From contig OW203993.1 in the NCBI GenBank assembly GCA_934047225.1, positions 22,272,069 to 22,336,068 on the forward strand: 64,000 nucleotides of DNA, given 5' to 3'. The notes below the pieces were generated by a model, which saw nothing but the letters and a program-made list of their open reading frames with translations, searched no databases and was not told the DNA's origin. Shown piece by piece: positions 12,201 through 22,401 of this stretch. Position 1 is the stretch's first letter. Each line of letters opens with the position of its first letter. The position numbers and the translations under genes were made by a program. Source of the stretch: Ypsolopha sequella. Lineage: Eukaryota > Arthropoda > Insecta > Lepidoptera > Ypsolophidae.

Positions 12201-12275
12201 GAGTGATGTAAATCTTCACAACAAAAAGATTTATAAATCTCTGTTCCTTAAGAGGATTTAAACTGCGCATGTCTA
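9231..12275 (+). mobile_element. hAT transposon, approximate span
   Basis: An intact transposase ORF is flanked by inverted matches: 'atacatctttaaatcc' at 9319-9334 against its reverse complement at 12183-12198 (16 of 16), and 'tagacatg' at 9231-9238 against its reverse complement at 12268-12275. The two pairs keep similar spacing (88 and 77 bp), as expected for long, diverged inverted repeats. The true ends and the 8-bp target duplication were not resolved, so the span is a minimum. Confidence 0.55.
9837..11741 (+). CDS. hAT-family transposase (BED finger, ZBED-like), intact
   Basis: Cut-and-paste DNA transposase of the hAT superfamily, 634 residues from the first ATG, uninterrupted. An N-terminal BED zinc finger has C24, C27, H44 and H49. 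A run of ten prolines follows near residue 100. The RNase H-like catalytic core shows the first aspartate in ATDGWTS (about D205), the second in ASDNAAN (about D274) and the glutamate in VPCERIFSKAG (about E601), inside the C-terminal hAT dimerisation region. DVSTRWNSTF and WWHERR-type motifs are also typical. Length is usual for ZBED/Tramp-like hATs. All catalytic residues are present, so the protein could be active, or the gene could be domesticated; flanking inverted repeats favour a transposon. Confidence 0.93.
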   Translation: MPPQRKRSAVWSHFTETEAKKAKCAYCAQTLALPGGNVCNLNRHMKSKHPTVPLVMERQIVPENQQQIAAGTDRAAFNVVELDVPGCSTSSQPPPPPPPPPPRPLVPPYSSKTMTDFVQSTKPVPTWRAEKLDEQLMIMIAREYHPLKLVEDVEFRKFIFMLCPGYSLPTRKTLSESLLPKLYTKTLERAKAKVQGAVAVCLATDGWTSINNDCFIAVMVHFLVSSENGLKMESILLGCIEYNERHTSANLISFLKNLIREWKIENKITAIASDNAANITRALKDGDWRQIACFAHSINLCVQAAITHISTTVSKVKSIVEFFKRSSHAQTKLLDMQKQLGLPPLKLKQDVSTRWNSTFDMLSRLLRVKDAVIATIALLRSDLTLNDNDWSIIEGAVPILQTYSDVTCEISAEKNVTLSKVIPMCKLMSSKTQARLREPISIEAIRQMLQKLDQELEKRFSYIESHILYTEATILDPRFKRRSFKNDQNFEKALNSLKHKVGQARRATTEPEPEPIPVPSLPSTSSSNAFWDEYDSDVAQLTPANTTAAGIVEVDKYMTEPILLRTKDPFVWWHERRHVYPLLYSYVFKRLHLVATSVPCERIFSKAGYTMNERRSRLKTKKLSQLLFISSNVK

Positions 12276-13860
12276 GAGCAGAATAAGGGGCGAGCGTCGG
12301 TTTGCACTGCCTTTTATACTACCCAGCCACGCGTAGGTCTAATCCCCCACTCTTCTCTTCTATCTTCTCCTATAATAATATTTCAAAGAAGTGCTCCACA
12401 GACCACTAAGTCATTAGACGTTGTAAAGTGGTACACTTTTTTCGCAAACACATCACTGCAATTGCACTACTAAAACACCTTCTTATAACACTGGGGCGTA
12501 AGGAAACTCTTTTAGTGCTAAGTCCATCAAACTGTATGTAGGCTAAACTACTATGTAGGCATTTGCATGTAAATTTCATGTATTTATTATATTATTATGT
12601 TTTTAACTATTAGGTATCTACTATTAATTTAATCTTGTTTCTGTATAAGTATTATCTTGCACCATATGAATATCTTATTTATATAAAATATCCCTATCGC
12701 CCTTGGTTTGCTGGAAGAAATCTCATCATTGAGATAAGCGCGCCATTGTACACAACTTTATCATATAATTAAGAATTAAGTTTTCTGTGCGAGTGCATTA
12801 AGAATAAATATAAATATGCTATACTAACACTTGTCCTGTCCATGGTTGATAAGATGTCTAATGGCTAATTAGTCTGTGACCTGCTCGCTAGTGTACTCGT
12901 TAATAGGTCGAGAGTCATAGACCTTTAATGCTGGTAAAAAAATACTATCCATATATTGAAATTATCCTTTAATAAAATAAGTAGGTAAATAGTAGTATAT
13001 AAAAACAATATTTAGTTGAAGCTATGACTTCTAAACTGGGTATGAACTATATGTTATAAAATTTCTCATACAAAATTTATATAATTATTATACAAATACA
13101 ATACTTGACTGATGACGGCCCACTAAGGGCCGAAATATATTTCAAGTTATAATTTTCTTTTATTTATTGTATATATTTAAAGTTATATTGTGTAATTAAA
13201 AATAAAAAGCTAATTATACAAATAAACAAATATCTGGATAGTTTTGACGATAAGGATAATTATTAGTATAAATTGGAAACCAAAAACCTTTTGTTAATTT
13301 TATCAAGAATTTTATATCTTAGTAATATTCTTTACAGCTCCTGGTCTACAGCATTGGAACAGGGATGCAGAACAGTTTTTCTTTGATCAATTTCAAGTAT
13401 AAGGATTATGGAATAATATGGATTTCGTTTGTTAAAACTATATGCTAGGTAATAGCCATGCTTTCTAGCTAGGATTCTACACTTACTCATAAAATAGGGT
13501 TCAATATATCAAAATTGTTTACACGTACATCTTAATATTTATCTTTGTAAGTTTTTATCAAAATACCGTGTTAAGGTTCTAGATTATTCTACATAAATAA
13601 AACAGTTTCCTTAATGTAATTTTTAAATCAAAATGAAATATAAGCCTAAGGTTTAAAACAACTGATTCACAATACTCACTTCAAAGCATAGCATACTCAT
13701 TACACTCAATGCAGTCGTCATTATCAGTTATGTATATTTTTGTGTTAGAACCGTATTTAAATTTTAAACCTTATGCTGAGACTGAACGTCTTTGGTTTTT
13801 TTTAATTGAGTGACTATGGAGTATAGTTATGTTAATATTGAATAATAAAACAGATTCACA
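11742..13860. other. hAT 3' flank and intergenic DNA
   Basis: Non-coding and AT-rich. The inner part (to about 12275) carries the right inverted-repeat matches of the hAT element. Beyond that I see no gene or strong repeat. A weak, diverged relative of the 13864-14150 repeat occurs near 13770-13800 ('ccttatgctgagactgaacg'). Confidence 0.4.
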
Positions 13861-13863
13861 GGT

Positions 13864-14150
13864 CTTATACGAGAACTCAGTGTTTTCGGGATTTTAGAAT
13901 TAGATCTTATGCGGAAACCGAACGTTTCTGGGATCAGGCAATATTTATACGAGAACTGAGTGTTTTTGGATCTTGTTGCTGTAAAAATTTCAATAATTTA
14001 TTATTGAAACATATTCTTAAGTCTTTTACGAGAACTCAGTGTTTTCGGGATTTTAGAACAAGATCTTATGCGGAAACTGTACGTTTCTGGGATCAGGCAA
14101 GATTTATACGAGAATTGAGTATTTTCGGATCTTGTTGCTGTAAACTTGCT
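13864..14150 (+). repeat. Tandem repeat, about 160-bp unit, two copies with internal half-repeats
   Basis: The segment 'acgagaactcagtgttttcggg', followed by 'gatcttatgcggaaac', 'cgtttctgggatcaggcaa' and a second 'acgagaa(c/t)tgagt', occurs from about 13868 and again from about 14027. Each unit contains the acgagaa motif twice. Confidence 0.8.
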
Positions 14151-14430
14151 ATTAGTCACCATCAATAAATTTAAGTACGGTTCAAAAAAGTGGTATTATT
14201 ATTTGTGATGATCTCAAACAAGGAGGTGTGCAGAATATAAACAATATTGTATTATTATTTATGTACATATTAAAACAAAACAAACAAACACTATCAAAAC
14301 ATGAATGCCATAGAAAAATCAACTATATTTTTTGGAAAAATAATTTCATTGTAATCCGCAAGTTAATCAAGCATTCTGTATACGGATATATAAGATAAAG
14401 CAAAATAAATCCGATTATGTTATAATCCGA

Positions 14431-14616
14431 GGTCCCCGGGCAGCGTGCGTCGCTCCGGCACTCATCCATTTCGAAGACCTGACGAGAGAACCCCATCACG
14501 TCCCACCGCTTACCAAAGGGTCAGAGGTCGCCAGGCAGGGTGTGTCGCCCCGGCAATCACGAATTCCATAAACCTGACGGGACGACTCCTTCACGTCCCA
14601 CCGCTTACCAACAAAA
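14431..14616 (+). repeat. 95-bp tandem duplication in the retrotransposon 5' region
   Basis: Two units start at 14431 ('ggtccccgggcag') and 14526 ('ggtcgccaggcag'). Both end in 'cacgtcccaccgcttacca'. The position just upstream of the ORF suggests a promoter or 5'UTR repeat, as many LINEs have. Confidence 0.8.
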
Positions 14617-14766
14617 CAAACACATTCACCAAAGGAAATAAGCGTGGCCTCGACGGCTGAATTCAAGAAGACTTACTTAGTTTTTTTTTATATACCCTTT
14701 GTACATTTAATTTTGCTATCTAATTTTAAGTTGTTTCTTATCTTTTTTAGTTATTTATATTTGTTT

Positions 14767-17650
14767 ATGTCACATACAGCCGGCCCGTCAAACGCAGCCC
14801 AAAGCCAGTCAACGTCAGATGACGTGCAGTGTGCTGAATGTAAAAAGTTCTGTAAGGGACAGAGAGGCCTGAACATTCACCGAACCAAGGTGCACAAAAA
14901 TGTACAAGCACCACATTCTAACATCATCCACCAAAGGGATACGGGTTTTCCCAATGACAGGCCTCTATGCGAACTACTTGCAGAATTGAAAGATAATTTA
15001 CCTCGCGTAAAGAGGATACCACGCGGCGCTCGTATCACGGTAGCAGAATCTCTGTCGCAATGCATAAATAAAGTAGTTGAAGAAAACAATGTCGAGACAT
15101 GGACAGCTCTACTGACTTTTTCCTACAGGACGCTGCACGTCCCGAGGGGCAAGGATGTAAAAGGCTCCTTGACCCAGAAAATAAAGAAAAACTGTAAGCA
15201 CTCCGACAACATAATTTTGCTAACTGCAAAAACTTTTCAAAATAGCGGTTTTAGTCTGACACACAAGATAGAGTCTAAAGTTAGCGATGGAGATATCCGG
15301 GGAGCCGCTCGCCTGCTCTTCTTTGACGACATCATCGCTCCCGATACACCAGTCACTCTTTCGGCCCTGGCTTCCAAACATCCGCCTCCAGCAGCGACGA
15401 CCCTGTTGCCGGACCCGCCAGAGCCTTCAGACCGGACTCCCGAGGCTACCGCTGAGGAGACGCTGGCCGCCATCATGTCGTTCCGAAATGGTTCAGCCGG
15501 CGGCCTCGACGGTCTCACGCCACAACATTACAAGGACCTGGTATGCGGGACCGTCGGAGATGCAGGCCGGGTCCTCCTGAGTGCCATGACGCGGCTCGTG
15601 AATTTGATGCTGTCAGGTAAGATATGTGAACAGATCTTGGACACACTATACGGAGCGAGTCTTTTTGCGCTTAAGAAAAAAGACGGCGGTATTAGGCCAA
15701 TTGCAATCGGAAACACAATCCGTCGTGTGGTGTCCAAGATCTGCTGCAAACATATTTTACCTGACCTTAAATCAAAATTTCAACCGGTCCAGCTGGGGTT
15801 CGGCACCTCAGAAGGCTGCGAGGCGGCCGTTCATGCAACTCGCACCTTCCTAAACAACAACGCGGGAGAGGTCCTTTTGAAGGTGGATGTTCGGAACGCT
15901 TTCAATTCGGTGGACAGAGGAGCCCTGTTGAATGAGGTCAAAGAAAACATCCCGCCTATATATAACTACGTATTTCAATGCTACGGCCGACCATCAAATC
16001 TGGTCTACAGGAATAACGTTATACAGTCAGCGGTTGGATGTAAACAGGGTGACCCACTAGGACCAGCAATCTTCAGCCTGGCCATCCATCCAGCCATATC
16101 CTCCTTAACATCTAAATTGAATATCTGGTACTTGGATGACGGGACCTTGGGAGGCGAAGCGTCTTCAGTTTTAAATGACCTCGAAAAAACAATGAGTAAC
16201 TTTTGAAAACTAGGCCTTGAACTAAATTTCTCTAAATGCGAACTATTTGTTTCCGATCATGTTCAGATGACCGATAAAAACATAATTATTTCCAAATTTA
16301 ACAGTTTAGCTCCAAACATTAAAATTGTAGACAAGGAGTCGCTTCGCCTCCTCGGGGCACGTATCCTAGACAACGCGGTGCCCGGATTCGCAAACGATCA
16401 AGCTGCAAAATTCTCTCATTCGTCTAAGCGCCTAAGCCAAATCAACCCACAAATGGCTTTGTGCATCATCCGGCATTGCTTGTTCGTTCCCAAACTCACC
16501 TATGCACTGCGTTGTTCACCAATTTGGAGGTTCCAGAATTCACTAGACATGCTCGACACGGTTTTGCGTCAATCTCTGACCTCAGTTTTGAACTGCTTGT
16601 TGGACGATCGGAGCTGGAGAGCCAGGCTACACTCCCGATCCGTTTCGGTGGATTGGGGGTGCGGAAGATTTCGAGCATCGCTCTCCCGGCATTTCTGTCC
16701 TCTGTCTATAGTACGCACGCTCTCTTTGGCAACATTATAAACCCATCACTTGGTGATGTAGAGGCGTCATACTTGACAGAGGCCAGGAATACTTGGACGC
16801 TGGCCTGTCCTGGTTGGGATCTGCCCACCGTCCTGGAATCTCAAAAATTATGGGACGAGCCTTTATGCGAACAGGTCCAGAAGCATCTCCTGGACACCGC
16901 CTCCGACCTCGCAGACCGTGCTCGTCTTGTCGCTACCGGTGAGCGTGAGTCTGGTTTATTGCTGCATTCTATTCCCTCCGCAAATCTCGGTACACTTTTA
17001 GAAAAGACAACTTTAACTATAGCCGTCTGTCTGCGACTCGGAATAAAGACGAATGAGAGTCATCACTGTCAATGTGGCGTCAGCGTCGATCATTTGGGCC
17101 ATCACGGCCTCTCATGTCGACGCAGTGCCGGCCGCTGGTCCCGTCACGGCAGCCTAAATGACGTCATACGGAGGGCCCTTGCAACCGTCAACGTGCCGGC
17201 TACTTCAGAGCCGTATGGTATTGCACGTGACGATGGCAAGAGGCCCGACGGAATGACGCTCATCCCGTGGCAGAATGGTCGCGCTCCCTAGTGTGGGACG
17301 CGACTTGCGTTGACACGCTCGCCGCGTCTTACGTCCGGTCGACAGCTGTCACAGCCGGTGCGGCGGCTGCAACGGCCGAGCACAAAAAGCGGGACAAATA
17401 CGCAGCTCTCGGTGAGGGCTACATGTTTGTGCCGTTTGGCGTTGAGACGTTCGGGCCTTGGGGGCCCGGTGCTCGACAGCTCTACAAACAAATAGCATCG
17501 CGTCTGGTGGATGCCTCAGGGGACCCTAGGGCTGGAGCTTACCTCGGACAACGCATTAGTCTTGATATCCAACGAGGTAATGCTGCCAGTGTCTTGGGCA
17601 CCCTGCCCAGTGATAGCGATGACTTTAACAAAATATATTATTTAGTGTAA
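14767..17650 (+). pseudogene. Retrotransposon polyprotein: C2H2 finger, reverse transcriptase, restriction-like endonuclease
   Basis: From the ATG at 14767: a C2H2 finger (CAECKKFC...HRTKVH), a linker, reverse transcriptase with KVDVRNAFNSVDR, GCKQGDPLGP and the catalytic YLDD in IWYLDDG, a thumb region, then a C-terminal cysteine/histidine knuckle (CQCGVSVDHLGHHGLSC) and the endonuclease motif RPDG...LVWDATC. The family reverse-transcribes its RNA at a nick made by this endonuclease. Breaks are an in-frame TGA at 16204-16206 just after the reverse transcriptase core, a frameshift near 16617-16623, and another near 17280 between the RPDG and WDATC parts. All other landmarks are present, so decay is moderate. 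Confidence 0.85.
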
Positions 17651-17790
17651 ATTTATTTTTATTTAGTTAAGTTTGTAATATATCTATTTTTAGAAGTTTA
17701 GTTTGTTTTTCATAGTTTATAGGATTATTTAGTTTTAAACTCAAATTGTTTTTTATCTTTAAATAAATTAACAATACATGAGTAATAATA

Positions 17791-18150
17791 TCATCCATCC
17801 ATCAGCCCAGTTCGTCCACTGCTGGACATAAGCCTTTCCAGGACTTTGCCACTCCCGGCGGTCATCCTGGAAGAATTGCCCATACTCACACACACGCGGG
17901 CAGGCGGATCGGTGAGCGCGGTGCCAGAACCCTCGCACCAGAGACGCCGCTGCCCGTCACCAGTCTGTTCCATATAAGGCCCGGCTCTTAGGGATGGATA
18001 TACTGCCATCCATCGGTCTCAGGCATGGTGGGCCTCCTGGTTTTTTGCCTGTGAGCTGTCCTCTTACTCTCCCCCGAATTACTTCGAGGGGGTCTCCAAG
18101 AAAGATGGTGGTACCTCCACAGTCGAGCCCGGCATCAGCTCTACCACCTT
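17791..18150 (+). repeat. Dispersed SINE-like repeat, copy 1
   Basis: About 355 bp beginning 'ccatccatcagcccagttcg' and containing 'tccactgctggacataagcc', 'ctcttactctcccccgaatt' and 'cagtcgagcccggcatcagc'. It is closely matched by 33707-34060 in the same orientation. The ctgctggacata core is, as far as I recall, common in lepidopteran genomes. Short open frames inside are not genes. Confidence 0.85.
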
Positions 18151-18187
18151 GTAATTAATAATGATATAACTGAGTAATAATATAAGA

Positions 18188-18574
18188 TCAACAATATACA
18201 AGTAATAATATAATATCAACAATATATAAGTAATTACAGCTAAAACAAAACGGACTGACATACCCTATCCGCAAAAGAGTCGTGAAGCTCTTTTCCACAG
18301 ACATGTTGCTGGCCGCCGCGTGACCGAGAGGAGCGCCGCGGTACGCACCAAGTAACAAATATACTTCAAGAACCTCGGCTGCCCCCGCACCGCCTGGTGC
18401 AACAACGCCGCAGGATATATTCTCTGGCGGTACCATGTCGCGGTCGCTGCACCTTGCTGTAATGCACCGGCCAGTGAAAATCGATAAACCTAATTTATGA
18501 ATAGTAAATGACTCATAGTTGCAAAACTCTTCGATTGATTTTCTGGTGAATAAAGTTGGGACATACTGAACCAA
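18188..18574 (-). other. Unassigned open stretch with a possible splice donor
   Basis: A 128-codon minus-strand frame runs through GC-richer sequence (PPENISC..., glycine/alanine-rich) and then through a TAATAATATA-rich tract. A GGTATGTCAG near 18256-18265 could be a splice donor, which would make only the first 100 or so codons coding. No family is recognised. Confidence 0.15.
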
Positions 18575-18618
18575 TAAAAACTGTTCAAGTACGAGTCAGA
18601 CTCTGAGATAAAGGGTAT

Positions 18619-19038
18619 ATCCCATCAAAAACATTTCATGTAAACTATCGCCAAGACACAAGCTCAAAACGCTTTTACTGTTAAAAAGTTATCAGATCTC
18701 ATGTAGAAACAAGCCCTTAACTCTACAAGGCCTAACTCTACAAGCCCTAACTCTACAAATCCTACATCTTGATCATAAAGTATGGCTTGGCCGTTTCATG
18801 GCACTATTGCATGACACAAATGGGAGTGTCTGTTTGACGACCGCAAAACAGCCAAGCCAAACTTTTTGATCAAGATGTAGGATTTGTAGAGTTAGGGCTT
18901 GTAGAGTTAGGCCTTGTAGAGTTAGGCCTTGTAGAGTTAAGTGCTTGTTTCTACATGAGATCTGATAACTTTTTAACAGTAAAAGCGTTTTGAGCTTGTG
19001 TCTTGGCGATAGTTTACATGAAATGTTTTTGATGGGAT
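18619..19038. repeat. 420-bp foldback element (near-perfect palindrome)
   Basis: Left arm 18619 to about 18796 and right arm about 18851 to 19038 are reverse complements, starting 'atcccatcaaaaacatttca'. They contain 15-17-bp subrepeats 'ttgtagagttaggcc' (three in one arm, four in the other). A short unpaired centre of about 55 bp remains. No clear target duplication is seen. The right arm abuts the PIF1-like helicase remnant. Confidence 0.9.
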
Positions 19039-19059
19039 TTCATTTCTTTTTGTAAGATG

Positions 19060-19560
19060 CTCTACTTCTTTTATTTTTTCAGGCTGCATTTCTTGCGCCT
19101 GTGCTTCTTTTTCTTGTTGTTTTATTATTTGCAATAAGCGATACATCGGGGTGGTACTTGGTTATTAAGCGATTATATTAATTTATGGCTGACTGTTGCA
19201 AAGTCAATATTAATAAGGTGAACCCCTATCAAACCAGTCACCCTCGAAAGTGCTACATAAGTATGCCCAGAAGAAAACGTCGATGACCCGATATCAATGA
19301 GAGTATTATTTAAACTTAGCCCTTGGCTTTTATGGATAGTGATGGCATACGCGATACAGATCGTAAACTGCTCACGGTGTACGAATGCTCTATTAATTAT
19401 TTCAAATTTTGTTTTTTCAGGCGCAAGTTCATGTTTAAGAGCGTTATTAAAAATAATTATAACTCTTATTGCCTTATTTTTATCTTTAGCTCAAGAATAA
19501 GACTCGGAATCATGATAGGTTTCTCCGTCCTCAGCACAAGAATACAGTTGCAGTAGTTTA
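19060..19560 (-). pseudogene. PIF1-type helicase C-terminal remnant (Helitron-like or related)
   Basis: On the minus strand, 19355-19180 encodes the last helicase motifs: AYAITIHKSQGLSL (motif V type) and TYVALSRVTGL (motif VI). Upstream, to about 19560, weaker matches including FVHREQF fit the same family, with stops. These motifs belong to PIF1-like superfamily 1 helicases, which in insect genomes usually come from Helitrons or related elements. A stop follows soon after motif VI (HKLI*). No helitron end or Rep domain is visible. Confidence 0.6.
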
Positions 19561-19897
19561 CTCGTTAATATTTATCTGCGCACGCAATAACATGAGCAAT
19601 TCTAGCTGTCAATTCACGTACAAGTAACCGGACCTTAGTTTTCGACGACGATGTCTAGCTAACTAAACTTTACTTTCAATAATAGAACAGAAATCAGTCA
19701 GCTACCAGAGAGTACCTATCAAGAGTATAACTAATATTAGTAACGATTTCAACATGTAGGGAAAAGTTATATCGTGCTGTAAACGACACGTAGTGCCTTC
19801 TACATTAGTCTGAAAGAATTAAAAACTTGTCTTTCCGCGCTTACCTACCTACCTGTTTGTTACTATGGCCTCTAACACGGCAAATAATAAAATTAAA
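19561..19897. other. Intergenic DNA, nothing recognised
   Basis: No gene, inverted repeat or known repeat was seen between the helicase remnant and the minisatellite. Confidence 0.35.
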
Positions 19898-20808
19898 ATT
19901 TCTAGGACTTGGAAGTTGGGTATATATTTTTAATATTACAGAACCGGACTCCCCTTAAGTGGGGTTGGCGGGTAAACGTTACAGGTTTCTTAATTTTTTT
20001 GTTGTTTGTGTGCTAATCCTAGCCTGCATACCAAATTTCAGCTTTCTAGGACTCCAGGAAGCTTGAAATTGAATTTTTTATTTAATACAGAACCAGACCC
20101 CCCTTAAGAGGAGTTGGAGGGTGAAAGTTAGAGATTTCTTAACTTTCTTGTTGTTTGTGTGCTAGTCCTAGCTTGCATACAAAATTTCAGCTTTCTAGGA
20201 CTTCAGGAAGTTTGGAATTAAAATTTTCATTTTATACAGAACGACCCCCCCTTAAGAGGGGTTGCAGATTAAAAGTTACAGATTTCTTAATTTTTTCGTC
20301 GTTTGTGTGCTAATCCTAGCCTGCATACCAAATTTCAGCTTTCTAGGACTCCAGGAAGTTTGGAACAGAAATTTGTATTTAATACAGAGCCAGACCCCTC
20401 TTTAGAGGGGTTGGAGGGTGAAAGTTAGAGATTTATTAATTTTCTTGTTGTTTGTGTGCTAGCCCTAGCCTGCATACAAAATTTCAGCTTTCTAGGACTT
20501 CAGAAAGTTTGGAATTGAATTTTTTATTTAATGCAGAACCAGACCCCCCTTAAGAGGGGTTGGAGGGTGAAAGTTACAGATTTCTTAATTTTCTTGTTTT
20601 TTGTGTGCTAATCCTAGCCTGCATACCAAATTTTAGCTTTCTAGGACTTCAAGAAGTTTGGAATTTAAAATTTTAATTAATACAGAACCAGACCCCCCTT
20701 AAGAGGGGTTGGAGGGTGAAAGTTACAAATTTCTTAATTTTCTTGTTGTTTGTGTGCTAGTCCTAGCCTGCATACCAAATTTCAGCTTTCTAGGACTTCA
20801 GGAAGTAC
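19898..20808 (+). repeat. 149-bp minisatellite, six copies plus a partial
   Basis: The anchor 'acagaaccagacccc' (with variants) recurs at about 19938, 20087, 20236, 20384, 20533 and 20682, a period of 148-149 bp. Each unit has an imperfect hairpin (cccccttaagaggggtt) and ends 'tttcagctttctaggacttcaggaa'. A (gtga)n run at about 20831-20861 follows, then the Gypsy LTR. Confidence 0.93.
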
Positions 20809-20900
20809 CCTAGACTTTTGATGATCATCAGTGAGTGAGTGAGTGAGTGAGTGAGTGAGTGACAAAATCGACGTATTTTAGGTATTAATAACATTCAAAG

Positions 20901-21094
20901 TGTGGAGTCATGAAATTGCTGATTATAGCAATAAGTAATTGCGCACGACTTATGGCAAGGCACGTAGCCACGCCAGTTCTCTTCCCGACGTTGTGTAGTA
21001 TCAACGTGTTTTCTTGTGTGGTTGTAGCCACTAGAATATATCGGACTATTAACAGCTAACCTGTGTTTCACTCAGTTAACACCCCAACCTGCCA
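20901..21094 (+). repeat. Gypsy 5' LTR
   Basis: Runs from 'tgtggagtcatgaaattg' to 'caccccaacctgcca'. It starts TG and ends CA and matches 27512-27705 throughout by eye. Confidence 0.9.
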
Positions 21095-21096
21095 AA

Positions 21097-21116
21097 GTGG
21101 TGACCCCGAACGTCGA
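21097..21116 (+). promoter_or_regulatory. Probable primer-binding site of the Gypsy element
   Basis: 'gtggtgaccccgaacg' begins two or three bases after the LTR and has the TGG start expected for pairing with a tRNA 3' CCA end. The tRNA was not identified. Confidence 0.6.
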
Positions 21117-21387
21117 TTTTTGGGCAGTGCGTTTGATGGCTGTTGGGGTGTAGTGTTTGTGAGGTGAACCGACGGGACACGGGCAGCGGGAAGGGAACTC
21201 CTCGTCGAGAAGTGTCGGCCTCGGCGAGAATTTAGACGCCACACCTTGGGCAGGGCCGGACCCAGGGGGGTATTATACGGTCCTCACCGGTTTTCGTCGC
21301 AGCCGGTGTCGTATTCAGACGCAATTTTTTGGGCAAGTAGTGGCGGCAAAGGTCCCGTATTGTCTCCCATTTCTCTCCATTCTGGGA

Positions 21388-22389
21388 ATGTACGGACAAG
21401 TTGGGCGGACGCTCAGCGGACAACAGGGTGTTGTTCAACCGGCAGGCGGACCAACTAAAGTAGAGCAAACCTCAGTGGTATCAAGCGAGGTGCAAAAAGA
21501 AACAGAGGCAGCCATGGAACAAGCGACAAGCGAATTAGCCTCGATCAGTTTGCAGACCAAGTTACCAGAGTTTTGGTCGGATTTACCGCGATTATGGTTC
21601 GCACAGTTCGAGACAATCATGGTTCCGCAGAAAAAGGGTGACGCGGAAATGTTTAATGTAGCCGTTTCCAAACTCGGCAGGGACGCACTCAGGTCAGTCA
21701 GCGACCTAATCAGTACACCGCCGAAAAATAACAAATACGAGACGTTGAAAAATAGGCTTTTGAAAGTTTTTGAAGAAAGTGAAGAAGTCCAGTTCAGCAA
21801 GCTGGTGAGTGAAATCCAGTTGGGCACACAGAAGCCATCTCAGCTTCTTAGGCGGATGGCAGAGTTGGCAAGGAACTCGGGAACATCAGAGGCTTCCCTG
21901 AAGAAATTGTGGATTGGACGTTTACCGTCGGCAGTTAGAGCAGTTTTAGCTGTGAGCCAAGAGACAAGCCTGGAGAATTTAGCAACTATGGCAGACAAGA
22001 TAGTTGAGAACATTAGGACAGGAGATGTGGCGGAAGTGACAGCGGCGGCCGCAGCGACTTCCTCACCATTTCCGGAGCTGATGGCGCAGATGATGGCGTT
22101 GACGTTGCAGCTTAAAGAGCTAAAAGGAGAAGTTAGTGAAATTCGCGGACGCAGCAGAGATAGGAGCTACGGTTACCGTGGTGATAGAAGAAATCGGAGC
22201 AGAAATAGGTCTAGATTAAACGGGCCCAGAAGAAACCCTAATCATCCGGATTGGCTATGCAGATATCATTACAAATTCGGAAATAGAGCGAACAGATGTG
22301 AAACGCCTTGTAATTGGGGTGCACAGCAGCAGTCGCAGAATCAACAGCGGCAAGCACAGGGACAGCAGTCGCAGCAATACGGTTCATGA
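21388..22389 (+). CDS. gag: Gypsy gag (capsid/nucleocapsid)
   Basis: 333 residues from the first ATG in the frame. A capsid-type domain carries LPEFWSDLPRLWFAQFE, KLGRDALRSVSDLI, LVSEIQLGTQKPSQLLRRM and LPSAVRAVLAVS, a pattern common in insect Gypsy gags. Arginine/serine-rich basic sequence follows, then a cysteine/histidine knuckle (CRYHYKFGNRANRCETPC) and a glutamine-rich end. It ends in TGA at 22387-22389. The pol frame continues in the same reading frame, so pol may be made by readthrough of this single stop. Gag forms the particle that packages the element RNA. Confidence 0.88.
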   Translation: MYGQVGRTLSGQQGVVQPAGGPTKVEQTSVVSSEVQKETEAAMEQATSELASISLQTKLPEFWSDLPRLWFAQFETIMVPQKKGDAEMFNVAVSKLGRDALRSVSDLISTPPKNNKYETLKNRLLKVFEESEEVQFSKLVSEIQLGTQKPSQLLRRMAELARNSGTSEASLKKLWIGRLPSAVRAVLAVSQETSLENLATMADKIVENIRTGDVAEVTAAAAATSSPFPELMAQMMALTLQLKELKGEVSEIRGRSRDRSYGYRGDRRNRSRNRSRLNGPRRNPNHPDWLCRYHYKFGNRANRCETPCNWGAQQQSQNQQRQAQGQQSQQYGS

Positions 22390-22401
22390 AAATTAGAAAC
22401 G

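Larger units (their letters stand above)
14431..17790 (+). mobile_element. Non-LTR retrotransposon with restriction-like endonuclease (R2-type superclade)
   Basis: The element has a 5' tandem repeat (14431-14616), a single ORF with N-terminal C2H2 finger, reverse transcriptase and C-terminal endonuclease, and an AT-rich 3' tail with AATAAA near 17761. A second, more damaged copy of the same family lies on the minus strand at 57003-58504. The exact clade (R2, R4, NeSL or other) was not settled. Confidence 0.7.

Noticed and set aside
9061..12493. Outer hAT ends at CACTGCATAA and TATAACACTG
   Set aside because: The 35-bp end comparison is only about half identical and the 8-bp flanks (aatacaat, gggcgtaa) do not match.
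19898..20808. Regular repeats that could suggest a CRISPR array
   Set aside because: The 149-bp units are contiguous, with no unique spacers, in a eukaryotic transposon-rich context.
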